Shown here piece by piece: positions 1 through 5,637 of a DNA stretch of 13,888 bases (positions are counted from its first letter, which is position 1; each line of letters begins with the position of its first letter). The notes under the pieces were generated by a model, which was not told the origin of the DNA, did not search any database, and was given only the letters and a program-made list of their open reading frames with translations. The position numbers and the translations under genes were made by a program. Origin of the DNA: JASFJH01 sp050117725 (GTDB taxonomy: Bacteria; Pseudomonadota; Gammaproteobacteria; AKS1); NCBI GenBank assembly GCA_050117725.1, contig JASFME010000033.1:1-13888 (forward strand), written 5' to 3'.

Positions 1-372
1 CTCGCCACGGGCGAATCACTTGAAGCGCTCGTGATCACGAATGCGCTCGGCGAGAGCGGACAATTGCCACAGTTGCCAGGCGCAGCCGGTGTGCTCATGT
101 TGCCGACGCCGGCCAGTGGTGTATTACGCCGCATCGAAGGGGTACTGGCGGCACAGCAGGTGACCGGTATCCGCGAGCTGGTGCTGAGCGTGCGCGAGGG
201 ATATCGGCTCGTGCCCTTGCCGGAAGGTGCGAGTTATCTCGGTTTTATATTTGCGACGGGGGACAGTCCGGGCAATGTCGAAGCTGCGTTGCGCAAGGCG
301 CATGATTTACTGAATATTGTGATTGCGCCGGTATTTGACATCCATGACCGGCGCGGCGAGTTGCATGCTTAG
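1..372 (+). CDS. ATP-grasp domain protein, C-terminal part (5' end outside window)
   Basis: The frame is open from base 1 to the TAG at 370-372, so this is the last 123 residues of a longer protein; the GTG at 31 is an internal codon, not a start. The visible part has features I associate with the C-terminal end of biotin-carboxylase or carbamoyl-phosphate-synthase-like ATP-grasp proteins: TNALGESG near the start, VLMLPTP, then LGFIFATGDSP followed by a helix and a short hydrophobic strand (NIVIAPVFDIH). ATP-grasp enzymes ligate a carboxylate to a nucleophile using ATP, but the catalytic ATP-binding residues lie upstream of the window, so no substrate can be named. The gene ends 9 bp before the convergent yggX stop, and no terminator hairpin is visible between them. 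The family call is from remembered sequence texture and is moderate. Confidence 0.6.
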   Translation, partial: LATGESLEALVITNALGESGQLPQLPGAAGVLMLPTPASGVLRRIEGVLAAQQVTGIRELVLSVREGYRLVPLPEGASYLGFIFATGDSPGNVEAALRKAHDLLNIVIAPVFDIHDRRGELHA

Positions 373-381
373 ATAAGGCGA

Positions 382-663
382 TTATTTCCTGCCCCCAGCC
401 TGGAAGCCCTGCGGCAGCTGGCCCATATCGCCTTCCTTGAAGAAAAAACCACGCATGTGCATTTCGATGACTTCAATGCTGCGCGGGTCGGCCGTGTTCA
501 GCCCGTTTTCATTGATGATCATGGTCAGGCGTTCCAGCCACTGTTGCCAGCCTTCCTTCGAGACATTGTCATAAATCCGCTGGCCGAGCTCGCCCGGGTA
601 CGGCGGCTTGTCGAGGCCTTCAGCCTGTTTGTTGGTGACGACACATTGCACGGTACGCGCCAT
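382..663 (-). CDS. yggX: YggX family probable Fe(II)-trafficking / oxidative damage protection protein
   Basis: This is a 93-residue cytosolic protein matching YggX in length and layout. It has MARTVQC at the N-terminus with the conserved Cys7, then YPGELGQRIYDNVSKEGW, a WLERLTMIINE helix, a D-P-R motif and an FFFKEGD strand near the end. Known members protect iron-sulfur clusters from oxidants and are thought to handle labile Fe(II). The start is the ATG at 663-661; the upstream ribosome site is weak, with only an AGG about 13 bases away. It is the last gene of the minus-strand group after hemJ, with a 53-bp gap that carries a TATAAT-like -10. In many gammaproteobacteria yggX follows mutY; no mutY is visible here. 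The position beside hemJ and a TlpA-like thioredoxin is consistent with an iron and redox role. Confidence 0.95.
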   Translation of the reverse strand: MARTVQCVVTNKQAEGLDKPPYPGELGQRIYDNVSKEGWQQWLERLTMIINENGLNTADPRSIEVIEMHMRGFFFKEGDMGQLPQGFQAGGRK

Positions 664-696
664 GATGAATTACCTGTTGCTTGCCTGGGTTGCGAG

Positions 697-715
697 GCCG
701 GCCATTATAGCCGGC
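697..715 (-). promoter_or_regulatory. Inverted repeat with TATAAT -10 in its loop, hemJ-yggX gap
   Basis: Two GCCGGC arms (697-702 and 710-715) flank a 7-bp spacer. On the minus strand the spacer and adjacent bases read TATAAT (709-704), a perfect sigma70 -10. No good -35 is visible at 17 bp. The repeat begins just after the hemJ stop codon. It could act as a 3' hairpin for hemJ mRNA, as the core of a separate yggX promoter, or as a repressor site over that -10. There is no T-tract on the minus strand, so it is not a standard terminator. Confidence 0.4.
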
Positions 716-716
716 T

Positions 717-1145
717 TTAATACGGTTTGACCACGACCAGGATCACTATCGCGATCAGCAACAGCACCGGGAATTCGTTGAACCAGCGGTAAAACACGTG
801 ACTGTGGCGGTTGCGGTCATGCTTGAAGTCCGCAACATATTTGCCGCACAGAATGTGGTAGATAATGAGCAACACCACGAGCGCGAGCTTGGTCTTCAGC
901 CAGCCGCTGCCGATGTATGCGGCCCAGGCATAATCGTACAGCAGCCAGATGCCGAACACGGCAGTGATGATGCCGCCCGGGGTCATGATGCCGTAGAACA
1001 GCTTGCGCTCCATGATCTTGAAACGCGCATTGCCGGCCTCGTCCTCGCACATGGCATGATAGACAAACAGCCGTGGCAGATAAAACAGGCCGGCAAACCA
1101 GGTCACCATAAAAATGATATGCAGGGCCTCAAGCCAGTGTGCCAT
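717..1145 (-). CDS. hemJ: HemJ-type protoporphyrinogen IX oxidase (CopD/HemJ family membrane protein)
   Basis: This is a 142-residue inner-membrane protein with about four hydrophobic segments (roughly residues 5-24, 52-72, 84-104 and 122-139). HemJ oxidises protoporphyrinogen IX to protoporphyrin IX, the penultimate step of heme synthesis, in bacteria lacking HemG or HemY. Family-like signatures are visible: His9 and Trp16 in the first helix followed by FYLPRLFVYH (21-30), MERKLFY (45-51), GWLKTKL (81-87), His97 in helix three and RWFNEFP (120-126) before helix four. The ATG at 1145 has a GAGGAG ribosome site that lies inside the end of the upstream TlpA-like gene. The two genes are separated by 2 bp, so they are almost certainly cotranscribed and translationally coupled. 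Confidence 0.92.
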   Translation of the reverse strand: MAHWLEALHIIFMVTWFAGLFYLPRLFVYHAMCEDEAGNARFKIMERKLFYGIMTPGGIITAVFGIWLLYDYAWAAYIGSGWLKTKLALVVLLIIYHILCGKYVADFKHDRNRHSHVFYRWFNEFPVLLLIAIVILVVVKPY

Positions 1146-1147
1146 GC

Positions 1148-1654
1148 TCAGCTCCTCGCCAGCATGGCCGCAATCTGGTTGCGCAGGGCGGTCATGTCCA
1201 TGAGGCCGAGTTTCTTTTTCACGACCCGGCCATCCGGGTCGATCAGAAAGTTGGTCGGTGTCACCCTGACCTCGTCAAAGGCCTGCGCGACACTGCCATC
1301 GAGGTCGAGCGCGATCGTGTAGGGCAACGCGCGGCGCTCGGTGAAGGTCTTGACCAGGTTGGGCGGATCATAACTCATGGCGACGCCGATGATCATAAGC
1401 CCCTGGTCGGCGAATTGCTCATGCAGCGCCAGCAGATCCGGGATCTCCTCGATACAGGTGGCGCAGCTCGTGGCCCAGAAGGTCACCAGTACCGGGCGGC
1501 CACGCAGGCTATCGAGTTCGATGCGTTCACCCTCGAGCGTGGTCAGGGTGACCGAGGGGGCCTGGCCCAGCCCCGTGGGTGCCAGCCATACGCCGATGGC
1601 GAGGGCGAGCACGAGCAGTCCGGCGATGGCGATTGTGAAGTCTTTACGTTGCAT
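1148..1654 (-). CDS. TlpA-like membrane-anchored thiol-disulfide oxidoreductase
   Basis: This is a 168-residue protein with one N-terminal hydrophobic helix (about residues 7-25) and no obvious cleavage site, followed by a periplasmic AhpC/TSA-TlpA type thioredoxin domain. The redox site is FWATSCATC, with active cysteines Cys64 and Cys67. The cis-proline loop is VTPTNF (Pro133), followed by LIDPDGR. Family members reduce periplasmic disulfides, for example during cytochrome c or copper-site maturation. The substrate here cannot be told from sequence. It is directly upstream of hemJ (2-bp gap) and 79 bp downstream of clc on the same strand. No clear Shine-Dalgarno precedes the ATG at 1654, and no better in-frame start is visible. 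It could serve heme-protein assembly given hemJ, but that is inference. Confidence 0.9.
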   Translation of the reverse strand: MQRKDFTIAIAGLLVLALAIGVWLAPTGLGQAPSVTLTTLEGERIELDSLRGRPVLVTFWATSCATCIEEIPDLLALHEQFADQGLMIIGVAMSYDPPNLVKTFTERRALPYTIALDLDGSVAQAFDEVRVTPTNFLIDPDGRVVKKKLGLMDMTALRNQIAAMLARS

Positions 1655-1733
1655 GGGTGTTGATCATGTCAGTGTTCAGGGTTGGCTATTGTGCCGGCTT
1701 GACAAGGGGATGACCAGCACGGCACGGTTTCCC

Positions 1734-3107
1734 TCAGGCATTGTCACGTTTGTCTGTAGTTGCTGTTTCGCTTGTCGGCTCTGCCGGGCTGCGCAGAAAC
1801 GGTATTGCCAGGGCCTCGTAGATCGAAACGTGGCACACCAGGCGCGAAACGCCATAGCCAAGGAAGGCCGTTGCCATGAGTGGCAAAACCATGCTGTGGT
1901 TGTCGGTCATCTCCATGACGATGACGAAGGCCGTGATCGGGGTCTGCACGACGCCGGCAAAATAGCCGACCATGCCGAGGATTATGATCGCGGTGACGGG
2001 CGTCGCGGGAAACAGGTTGGCAAACAGTTCGCCGAGACCCGCGCCGGTAGCCAGCGATGGCGCAAAAATTCCGCCGGGAATGCCGCTCAGGTAAGACACG
2101 ACGGTAGCCAGCAGTTTCAAAAACGGAAAACTGTTAGCGAGTTCACCACTGCCGGTGATCAGCAGGCGTGCTTCTTCATAGCCCGTGCCATAGGTGTGGT
2201 TGCCGGACAGGAACCCGATAGTGGCGATACCAAGACCACACAGCGCAGCGATCAACAGGCCATACCTGGTGCGCAGTGGGGCCAGGCGTTGGCCACCCCA
2301 GATCAGTGTCTTGCTGAACAGGCCACCGAGCAGGCCACCGCCCAGACCGCAGACAAGTACCGCCATGACCCAGTCGGTGTCGAAGAGCAGTTCTGCCGAA
2401 CTCGAGCCGAAATACGTGTAATTGCCGAGCATGGCCAGCGCCGTGATGCCAGAGATGATCACCGCAGTGAGCACGGTACCGCTGGTGCGCTGCTCAAATG
2501 AACGCCCCATTTCCTCGATGGCGAACACGATGCCGGCCAGCGGCGTATTGAAGGCGGCGGCGATGCCGGCCGCACTGCCGGCCAGGATCAGGCCGCGATC
2601 CATGTCATGGTGGGGAAACCGCGCCACGCGGCCAAGAGAAAACATGATGGAGGCACCGATATGCACGGTCGGGCCTTCACGGCCTATCGAGGCACCGCCC
2701 AGGAGTCCGAGCAGGGTCAGCAGGATCTTGCCAATAGCAATGCGTATCGAGAGCAGGGCAGTCCTGGTTGCGTGCGTTTTCAGTTGCAGCGCGGCGATGG
2801 ACTGGGGGATACCGCTGCCCTGGGCGCCAGGAACGAAGCGCCGGGTCAACCAGGTCACGAGCACGAGGATCAGCGGTGAGATCACAAACGGCAGGTAGGG
2901 CGACCAGGCCACCATGTCACGGAACAATTGCTGGGCATGTTCGCTGGCAATGGCAAATATGGCAGCCAACAATCCCACCAGTACGGCACCACACCAGAAC
3001 ACGAGGCGGGTTTTCCATGCCTTGCGCGAGGTCAGGCGTTTCCGGGCATGGTGAAATTTTCCGGGCATGGTGATTGTTGTTCCTGTTGTGCGCGTCTGAT
3101 GAGACAC
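1734..3107 (-). CDS. ClC family chloride channel / H+-Cl- antiporter
   Basis: This is a polytopic inner-membrane protein of 457 residues (GTG start at 3107). The chloride-selectivity signatures are all present: GSGIP (97-101), GREGP (142-146) with gating glutamate Glu144, and GIFAP (346-350). A tyrosine in SIYEALAIPF (Tyr430) fits the anion-coordinating Tyr of E. coli ClcA. The internal proton glutamate is also conserved (IEEM, Glu199), which favours a proton-coupled exchanger over a passive channel. The serine in GSGIP suits chloride rather than nitrate. No CBS domains follow, so it is the short prokaryotic form. An alternative ATG start at 3068 (residue 14) lies in a 19-bp duplication. Ribosome sites are weak at both candidates. 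In E. coli ClcA supports extreme acid resistance; the role here is unknown. Confidence 0.95.
   Translation of the reverse strand: MSHQTRTTGTTITMPGKFHHARKRLTSRKAWKTRLVFWCGAVLVGLLAAIFAIASEHAQQLFRDMVAWSPYLPFVISPLILVLVTWLTRRFVPGAQGSGIPQSIAALQLKTHATRTALLSIRIAIGKILLTLLGLLGGASIGREGPTVHIGASIMFSLGRVARFPHHDMDRGLILAGSAAGIAAAFNTPLAGIVFAIEEMGRSFEQRTSGTVLTAVIISGITALAMLGNYTYFGSSSAELLFDTDWVMAVLVCGLGGGLLGGLFSKTLIWGGQRLAPLRTRYGLLIAALCGLGIATIGFLSGNHTYGTGYEEARLLITGSGELANSFPFLKLLATVVSYLSGIPGGIFAPSLATGAGLGELFANLFPATPVTAIIILGMVGYFAGVVQTPITAFVIVMEMTDNHSMVLPLMATAFLGYGVSRLVCHVSIYEALAIPFLRSPAEPTSETATTDKRDNA
3039..3073. repeat. 16-bp direct repeat, 19-bp period, at the 5' end of clc
   Basis: The 16-mer TTTCCGGGCATGGTGA occurs at 3039-3054 and again at 3058-3073. 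On the minus strand each copy contains ATG followed by CCCGGAAA. The first ATG (3068) is in frame with clc. The second (3049) is shifted by one and meets a stop after five codons. A 19-bp unit is not a multiple of three, so gain or loss of one copy would shift the frame relative to the GTG start at 3107. Confidence 0.85.
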
Positions 3108-3163
3108 GATGCAAGCTGCTGACCTGCGTAGCCACGCAACTCACCCGGTCCGTATTGTGCGCC

Positions 3164-3193
3164 ATTATGCCAGAACCGGGCTGGCGAGGTCAG
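3164..3193 (-). promoter_or_regulatory. Candidate sigma70 promoter for clc
   Basis: Reading the minus strand, CTGACC (3193-3188) is followed 18 bp later by CATAAT (3169-3164). The -10 carries an extended TG motif, TGGCATAAT. Transcription would start near 3157, giving a leader of about 50 nt to the GTG at 3107. This is a motif match only. Confidence 0.45.
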
Positions 3194-3221
3194 GTTGGAC
3201 TCCTGTTAATCAGCAACTCGT

Positions 3222-3288
3222 CGGCTGGAAGCGCCGGTTATGGTGTGAACCGTGGCGCGGGTATGGCGTGCAGTAATCACGCCAGCCG
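3222..3288. other. Foldable inverted-repeat cluster (possible three-way junction)
   Basis: Three nested or adjacent inverted repeats are packed in 67 bp. An outer 7-bp stem joins CGGCTGG (3222-3228) to CCAGCCG (3282-3288). Inside it, GCGCC-GGTT (3231-3239) pairs with AACC-gt-GGCGC (3248-3258) around an 8-nt loop. TGGCGTG (3264-3270) pairs with CACGCCA (3278-3284) around a 7-nt loop. The last hairpin shares 3282-3284 with the outer stem, so full pairing of both is mutually exclusive. No T-tract follows on either strand. It lies upstream of both the clc and small-RNA promoters. Function is unknown. Confidence 0.45.
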
Positions 3289-3408
3289 GGATTGCCTCAT
3301 CTCATGAGCTGCACGGTTTTCTCGCATGAATTTCGTTAACTGTTTGCGGGGTCAAGGACGGCCTTGTAATATCAGGATATACTTATAAAGTAATATAAAA
3401 TCAATAAC

Positions 3409-3437
3409 TTGACTGCATGCACGGGTTTGTGCAGAAT
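3409..3437 (+). promoter_or_regulatory. Candidate sigma70 promoter of the intergenic small RNA
   Basis: TTGACT (3409-3414) is separated by exactly 17 bp from CAGAAT (3432-3437), a 5/6 match to the -35 consensus and a 4/6 match to the -10. The bases upstream (about 3381-3408) are nearly all A and T, as in an UP element. The predicted start is an A near 3443-3445. No protein start follows; the next strong signal is the terminator at 3538-3560. Confidence 0.55.
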
Positions 3438-3442
3438 GCCCC

Positions 3443-3560
3443 ACAGTTGCTGATGTATCTGTTTCTTGCACAGGATGTGCAAACCAAAACAACAATAAAA
3501 CAAGCAATAAATAATAATAATAAACTATGACGACTCTGCGGCTCCGGCCGCTTTTTTTTT
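3443..3560 (+). ncRNA. Predicted small regulatory RNA (about 118 nt) upstream of argC
   Basis: Four parts are visible in order. First, a 5' segment of about 22 nt. Second, a perfect 7-bp hairpin, TTGCACA (3466-3472) and TGTGCAA (3476-3482), whose loop is GGA; the core CAGGATG equals the repeat motif of CsrB RNA, a CsrA/RsmA target. Third, a linker of about 50 nt (3481-3530) with only 9 G or C, rich in A-purine-N triplets like the A-rich sites bound by Hfq. Fourth, a GC hairpin with a nine-base T-tract, the usual 3' end of Hfq-dependent RNAs. A promoter lies at the right distance upstream. I recognise no known RNA family. The 5' end is inferred from the promoter and could differ by several bases. 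It could instead be the remnant leader of an argC transcript ended by attenuation. Confidence 0.5.
3538..3560 (+). terminator. Intrinsic terminator of the small RNA, upstream of argC
   Basis: GCGGC (3538-3542) and GCCGC (3547-3551) form a 5-bp GC stem around the loop TCCG, a member of the very stable C(UNCG)G tetraloop class. Nine consecutive T follow directly (3552-3560). It ends plus-strand transcripts made in the clc-argC gap, so argC needs a promoter downstream of it or read-through. Confidence 0.85.
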
Positions 3561-3636
3561 GCCTGAAACTGGCTCTTGTTACGAGCAATCCTTATCATTG
3601 CACCTTCTGGATTAACGCATGGTGTGTGAGGCAGGC

Positions 3637-4668
3637 ATGATCAAGGTAGGTGTAGTGGGTGGAACCGGGTATACCGGTGTGGAATTGCTGCGGCTGTTGG
3701 CCGGGCATCCCGAGGTAACAGTGCAATGCATTACCTCGCGCTCGGAGGCGGGTATGCCGGTTTCTGAGTTGTTCCCAAGCCTGCGCGGTTATCTGGATAT
3801 TGCCTTCAGTGCCCCCGATCCGGCCGTGCTTGGCACCTGTGACGTGGTTTTTTTCGCCACACCCAACGGTGTCGCAATGAAATTGACGCCAGCCCTGCTC
3901 GAGGCCGGGGTGCGCGTGATCGATCTGGCGGCTGATTTTCGCTTGAAGGATGCGGGACTCTGGGAGCAGTGGTACGGCGAGCCACATGCCTGTCCCGAAC
4001 TGATCGAAGAAGCCGTGTACGGTCTGTGTGAGATCAACCGACAGGCAGTCAGTGGCGCGCGGTTAGTGGCCAACCCGGGTTGTTATCCCACTGCAGTACA
4101 ACTCGGTTTCCTGCCGCTCATTGAACAGGGGATCATTGATCACTCACGGCTGATTGCCGATTGCAAGTCCGGCGTATCCGGCGCCGGCCGCAAGGCTGCG
4201 CTCGGCATCCTCATGAGTGAGGTCAACGAAAGTGTGAAGGCCTATGGTGTGCCGGGGCATCGGCACCTGCCGGAAATTCGCCAGGGGCTGACCGAGGCAG
4301 CCGCTGCCGAGGTGGGTCTGACATTTATCCCGCATCTCATGCCGATGACGCGGGGCATTCACGCCACGCTATACGCCGAACTGCACGCTCCTGATACCGA
4401 TTTGCAGGCGCTGTATGAACAACGCTATGCCGGCGAGACCTTTGTTGATGTATTGCCGGCCGGCAGCCATCCGGAAACCCGGACGGTCAGGGGGGCGAAT
4501 CACTGCCGGATCGCTGTGCACCGACCTCAGGATGGCAACACCGTGGTGGTGCTGTCGGTGATCGATAACCTGGTAAAGGGGGCCGCCGGCCAGGCCGTGC
4601 AAAACATGAATATTATGTTTGGTCTCGCCGAGGACAGCGGTCTTCGCGGCATTGCGTTGTTGCCCTAG
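3637..4668 (+). CDS. argC: N-acetyl-gamma-glutamyl-phosphate reductase
   Basis: ArgC reduces N-acetyl-glutamyl-5-phosphate to the semialdehyde with NADPH, the third step of arginine synthesis in the cytoplasm. With the chosen start it has 343 residues, normal for the short type. GGTGYTG (8-14) is the dinucleotide-binding loop, and NPGCYPTA carries the catalytic Cys149. GVPGHRH holds the second catalytic residue, a histidine near 208-210. An in-frame ATG lies 18 bp upstream (3619). I prefer 3637 because GAGG sits 5 bases before it and because the protein then starts MIKVGVVG, as relatives do. A strong terminator ends 76 bp upstream. The DUF6776 gene follows after 9 bp, so they are probably cotranscribed. 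I see no convincing ArgR operator. Confidence 0.97.
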   Translation: MIKVGVVGGTGYTGVELLRLLAGHPEVTVQCITSRSEAGMPVSELFPSLRGYLDIAFSAPDPAVLGTCDVVFFATPNGVAMKLTPALLEAGVRVIDLAADFRLKDAGLWEQWYGEPHACPELIEEAVYGLCEINRQAVSGARLVANPGCYPTAVQLGFLPLIEQGIIDHSRLIADCKSGVSGAGRKAALGILMSEVNESVKAYGVPGHRHLPEIRQGLTEAAAAEVGLTFIPHLMPMTRGIHATLYAELHAPDTDLQALYEQRYAGETFVDVLPAGSHPETRTVRGANHCRIAVHRPQDGNTVVVLSVIDNLVKGAAGQAVQNMNIMFGLAEDSGLRGIALLP

Positions 4669-4677
4669 GTTGACAGA

Positions 4678-5427
4678 ATGGCGAAAAAACCATCTCCCCG
4701 GCTGATCGTTCGCGAGCATTTGCCGCACAAGCGTGCCGTACTTGTCGCACTGGCTATGTTGCTGGCCATTGGTCTGGCGTATGTTGCCTATGACTATGGC
4801 CATTCACGCGCCGGCTTTGATTATGAGTCTGTGCGGCAAGCACGGGACGACCTGCAGCAGGCGTTGACTGAACGTGAGCAAACGGTTGCCAGCCTGCAGG
4901 AGCGTGTAGCGGTGCTGGAGCGGGCGGCCGAGATTGAACAACAGGGCTACCACGAGGTGGATGAATCGCTGCGCAGCCTGCAATCCGAGATCCTTGAACT
5001 CAAGGAAGAGGTCGCGTTTTATCGCAGTATTGTTGCGCCACGGGAATCCTCGCGCGGCCTGCGTATCCAGCGCTTCAAGATCACCCCGGGGCGCGAGGCA
5101 CACGCCTTTCGTTACAAGCTCGTGCTGACGCAGGTGATTAAGACCAGCAGAATTACCCGCGGCAATGTCGAGGTGAAAATCGAGGGGCTGCGCAAGGGTG
5201 AACACCAGGTCCTGGCGTTGAAGGACATCGCCACGGAAAAAGTCGACAAGTTGCCGTTTCGTTTCCGGTATTTCCAGAACTTCGAGGGCGACTTGTTGAT
5301 CCCGGCAGATTTCACACCGAGCCGGGTCATGGTCAAGGTTGTCTCCAACCGCGTTACCCTGAAGAAAACCTTCGACTGGCCGATGTTCTCGCGCCCTGAC
5401 GAGCCACTGAAAACCACGCTGCGATGA
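4678..5427 (+). CDS. DUF6776-type protein: one membrane helix, coiled coil, extracytoplasmic beta domain
   Basis: This is a 249-residue protein of unknown function. A basic N-terminus (1-19) precedes one hydrophobic helix (about 20-41). A charged heptad-like stretch rich in Q, E, L and R (about 50-117) is very likely a coiled coil. The rest (about 127-240) alternates polar and hydrophobic residues as in a beta-sandwich, with FRYKLVLTQ and PFRFRYFQNFEGDL as memorable blocks. By the positive-inside rule the C-terminal part is periplasmic. No zinc-peptidase HxxxD or HxH motif and no catalytic Cys are visible. I recall this family between argC and bactofilin in gammaproteobacteria. An AGG overlapping the argC stop is the only ribosome site, so translation is likely coupled to argC. 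A role in anchoring bactofilin is inference. Confidence 0.8.
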   Translation: MAKKPSPRLIVREHLPHKRAVLVALAMLLAIGLAYVAYDYGHSRAGFDYESVRQARDDLQQALTEREQTVASLQERVAVLERAAEIEQQGYHEVDESLRSLQSEILELKEEVAFYRSIVAPRESSRGLRIQRFKITPGREAHAFRYKLVLTQVIKTSRITRGNVEVKIEGLRKGEHQVLALKDIATEKVDKLPFRFRYFQNFEGDLLIPADFTPSRVMVKVVSNRVTLKKTFDWPMFSRPDEPLKTTLR

Positions 5428-5494
5428 AGTCGGCTGCCTGTTCTGTCCTGCTGCCGTATTGTTCAGCGGCAAGCGCAGTCAGGCGAGCAAAACT

Positions 5495-5548
5495 GTGATG
5501 CGTTTAGGCATATACATCACTGGTAAAGTGCATAATGTTTGCCATAAT
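5495..5548 (+). promoter_or_regulatory. Candidate bactofilin promoter with upstream dyad
   Basis: An extended -10, TGCCATAAT, lies at 5540-5548. A second CATAAT lies at 5531-5536. No good -35 is visible for either, which would fit an activator-dependent promoter. Just upstream, GTGATG (5495-5500) and CATCAC (5515-5520) form a 6-bp dyad with a 14-bp spacer. That spacing does not fit a CRP site. The protein binding it, if any, is unknown. Confidence 0.35.
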
Positions 5549-5587
5549 GAAGTAATTGTTACAAGAACAGGCCGGTTAACGGTCGTC

Positions 5588-5611
5588 CGCCGCGGCATAG
5601 CCGGTGCGGCG
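5588..5611 (+). other. GC-rich hairpin in the bactofilin leader
   Basis: CGCCG (5588-5592) and CGGC (5593-5596) pair with GCCG (5600-5603) and CGGCG (5607-5611) around an ATA loop, with a 3-nt bulge. It is followed by ATTTTC, too short a T-run for a clear terminator. It lies 10 bases before the AGGAG ribosome site and could affect stability or translation of the bactofilin mRNA. Confidence 0.45.
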
Positions 5612-5637
5612 ATTTTCTGGCAGGAGATGGCATAGTA

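Larger units (their letters stand above)
3108..3636. other. 529-bp intergenic region between clc and argC, no convincing protein gene
   Basis: The clc-proximal half is GC-rich and contains a clc promoter candidate and a foldable inverted-repeat cluster. The argC-proximal part is AT-rich: by hand count 63 of 180 bases in 3361-3540 are G or C (35%), well below the neighbouring genes. This part holds a predicted small RNA with promoter and terminator. After the terminator, 3561-3636 carries the argC leader; a TATCAT at 3593-3598 is a possible -10 without a good -35. Short open frames here (for example 3352-3588 and 3401-3598 on the minus strand) look incidental. Confidence 0.8.

Noticed and set aside
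1377..2501. 374-codon plus-strand open frame opposite the TlpA-like gene and clc
   Set aside because: It lies antisense to two well-recognised genes, its product has low-complexity composition with no family motif, and GC-rich codon bias on the opposite strand readily yields such frames.
3222..3288. Possible tRNA gene, because of the outer 7-bp stem
   Set aside because: The element is too short, has no T-loop GTTC box, no anticodon arm at the right place and no D-loop GG.
3108..3300. Fluoride riboswitch upstream of clc
   Set aside because: The minus strand lacks the conserved fluoride-motif core as I remember it, and the protein has GREGP rather than the GREGT-type signature of fluoride exporters.
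3326..3345. ArgR operator upstream of argC (TGAATTTCGTTAAC)
   Set aside because: Only one half-site resembles the ARG box, the second half is missing, and it lies nearly 300 bp from argC and beyond a terminator.
3352..3588. 78-codon minus-strand frame with YYYYLLLVLLLF
   Set aside because: It begins with TTG without a ribosome site, and the repeat of Y and L simply translates the ATT/AAT-rich tract.
3401..3598. 65-codon minus-strand frame with a hydrophobic stretch and CTSC resembling a lipoprotein signal, and AGAAGG upstream of its ATG
   Set aside because: Its hydrophobic run comes from the AT-rich linker and its KKK from the T-tract of a strong plus-strand terminator. It lacks a proper lipobox and promoter, and the small-RNA reading explains the region better. 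It would deserve another look if conserved in relatives.
5447..5472. Terminator after the DUF6776 gene (TGCCG with CGGCA)
   Set aside because: It has a 5-bp stem, a 10-nt loop and no T-run.
5494..5520. CRP site upstream of bactofilin (TGTGA with TCAC)
   Set aside because: The spacer between half-sites is 18 bp instead of 6 bp.
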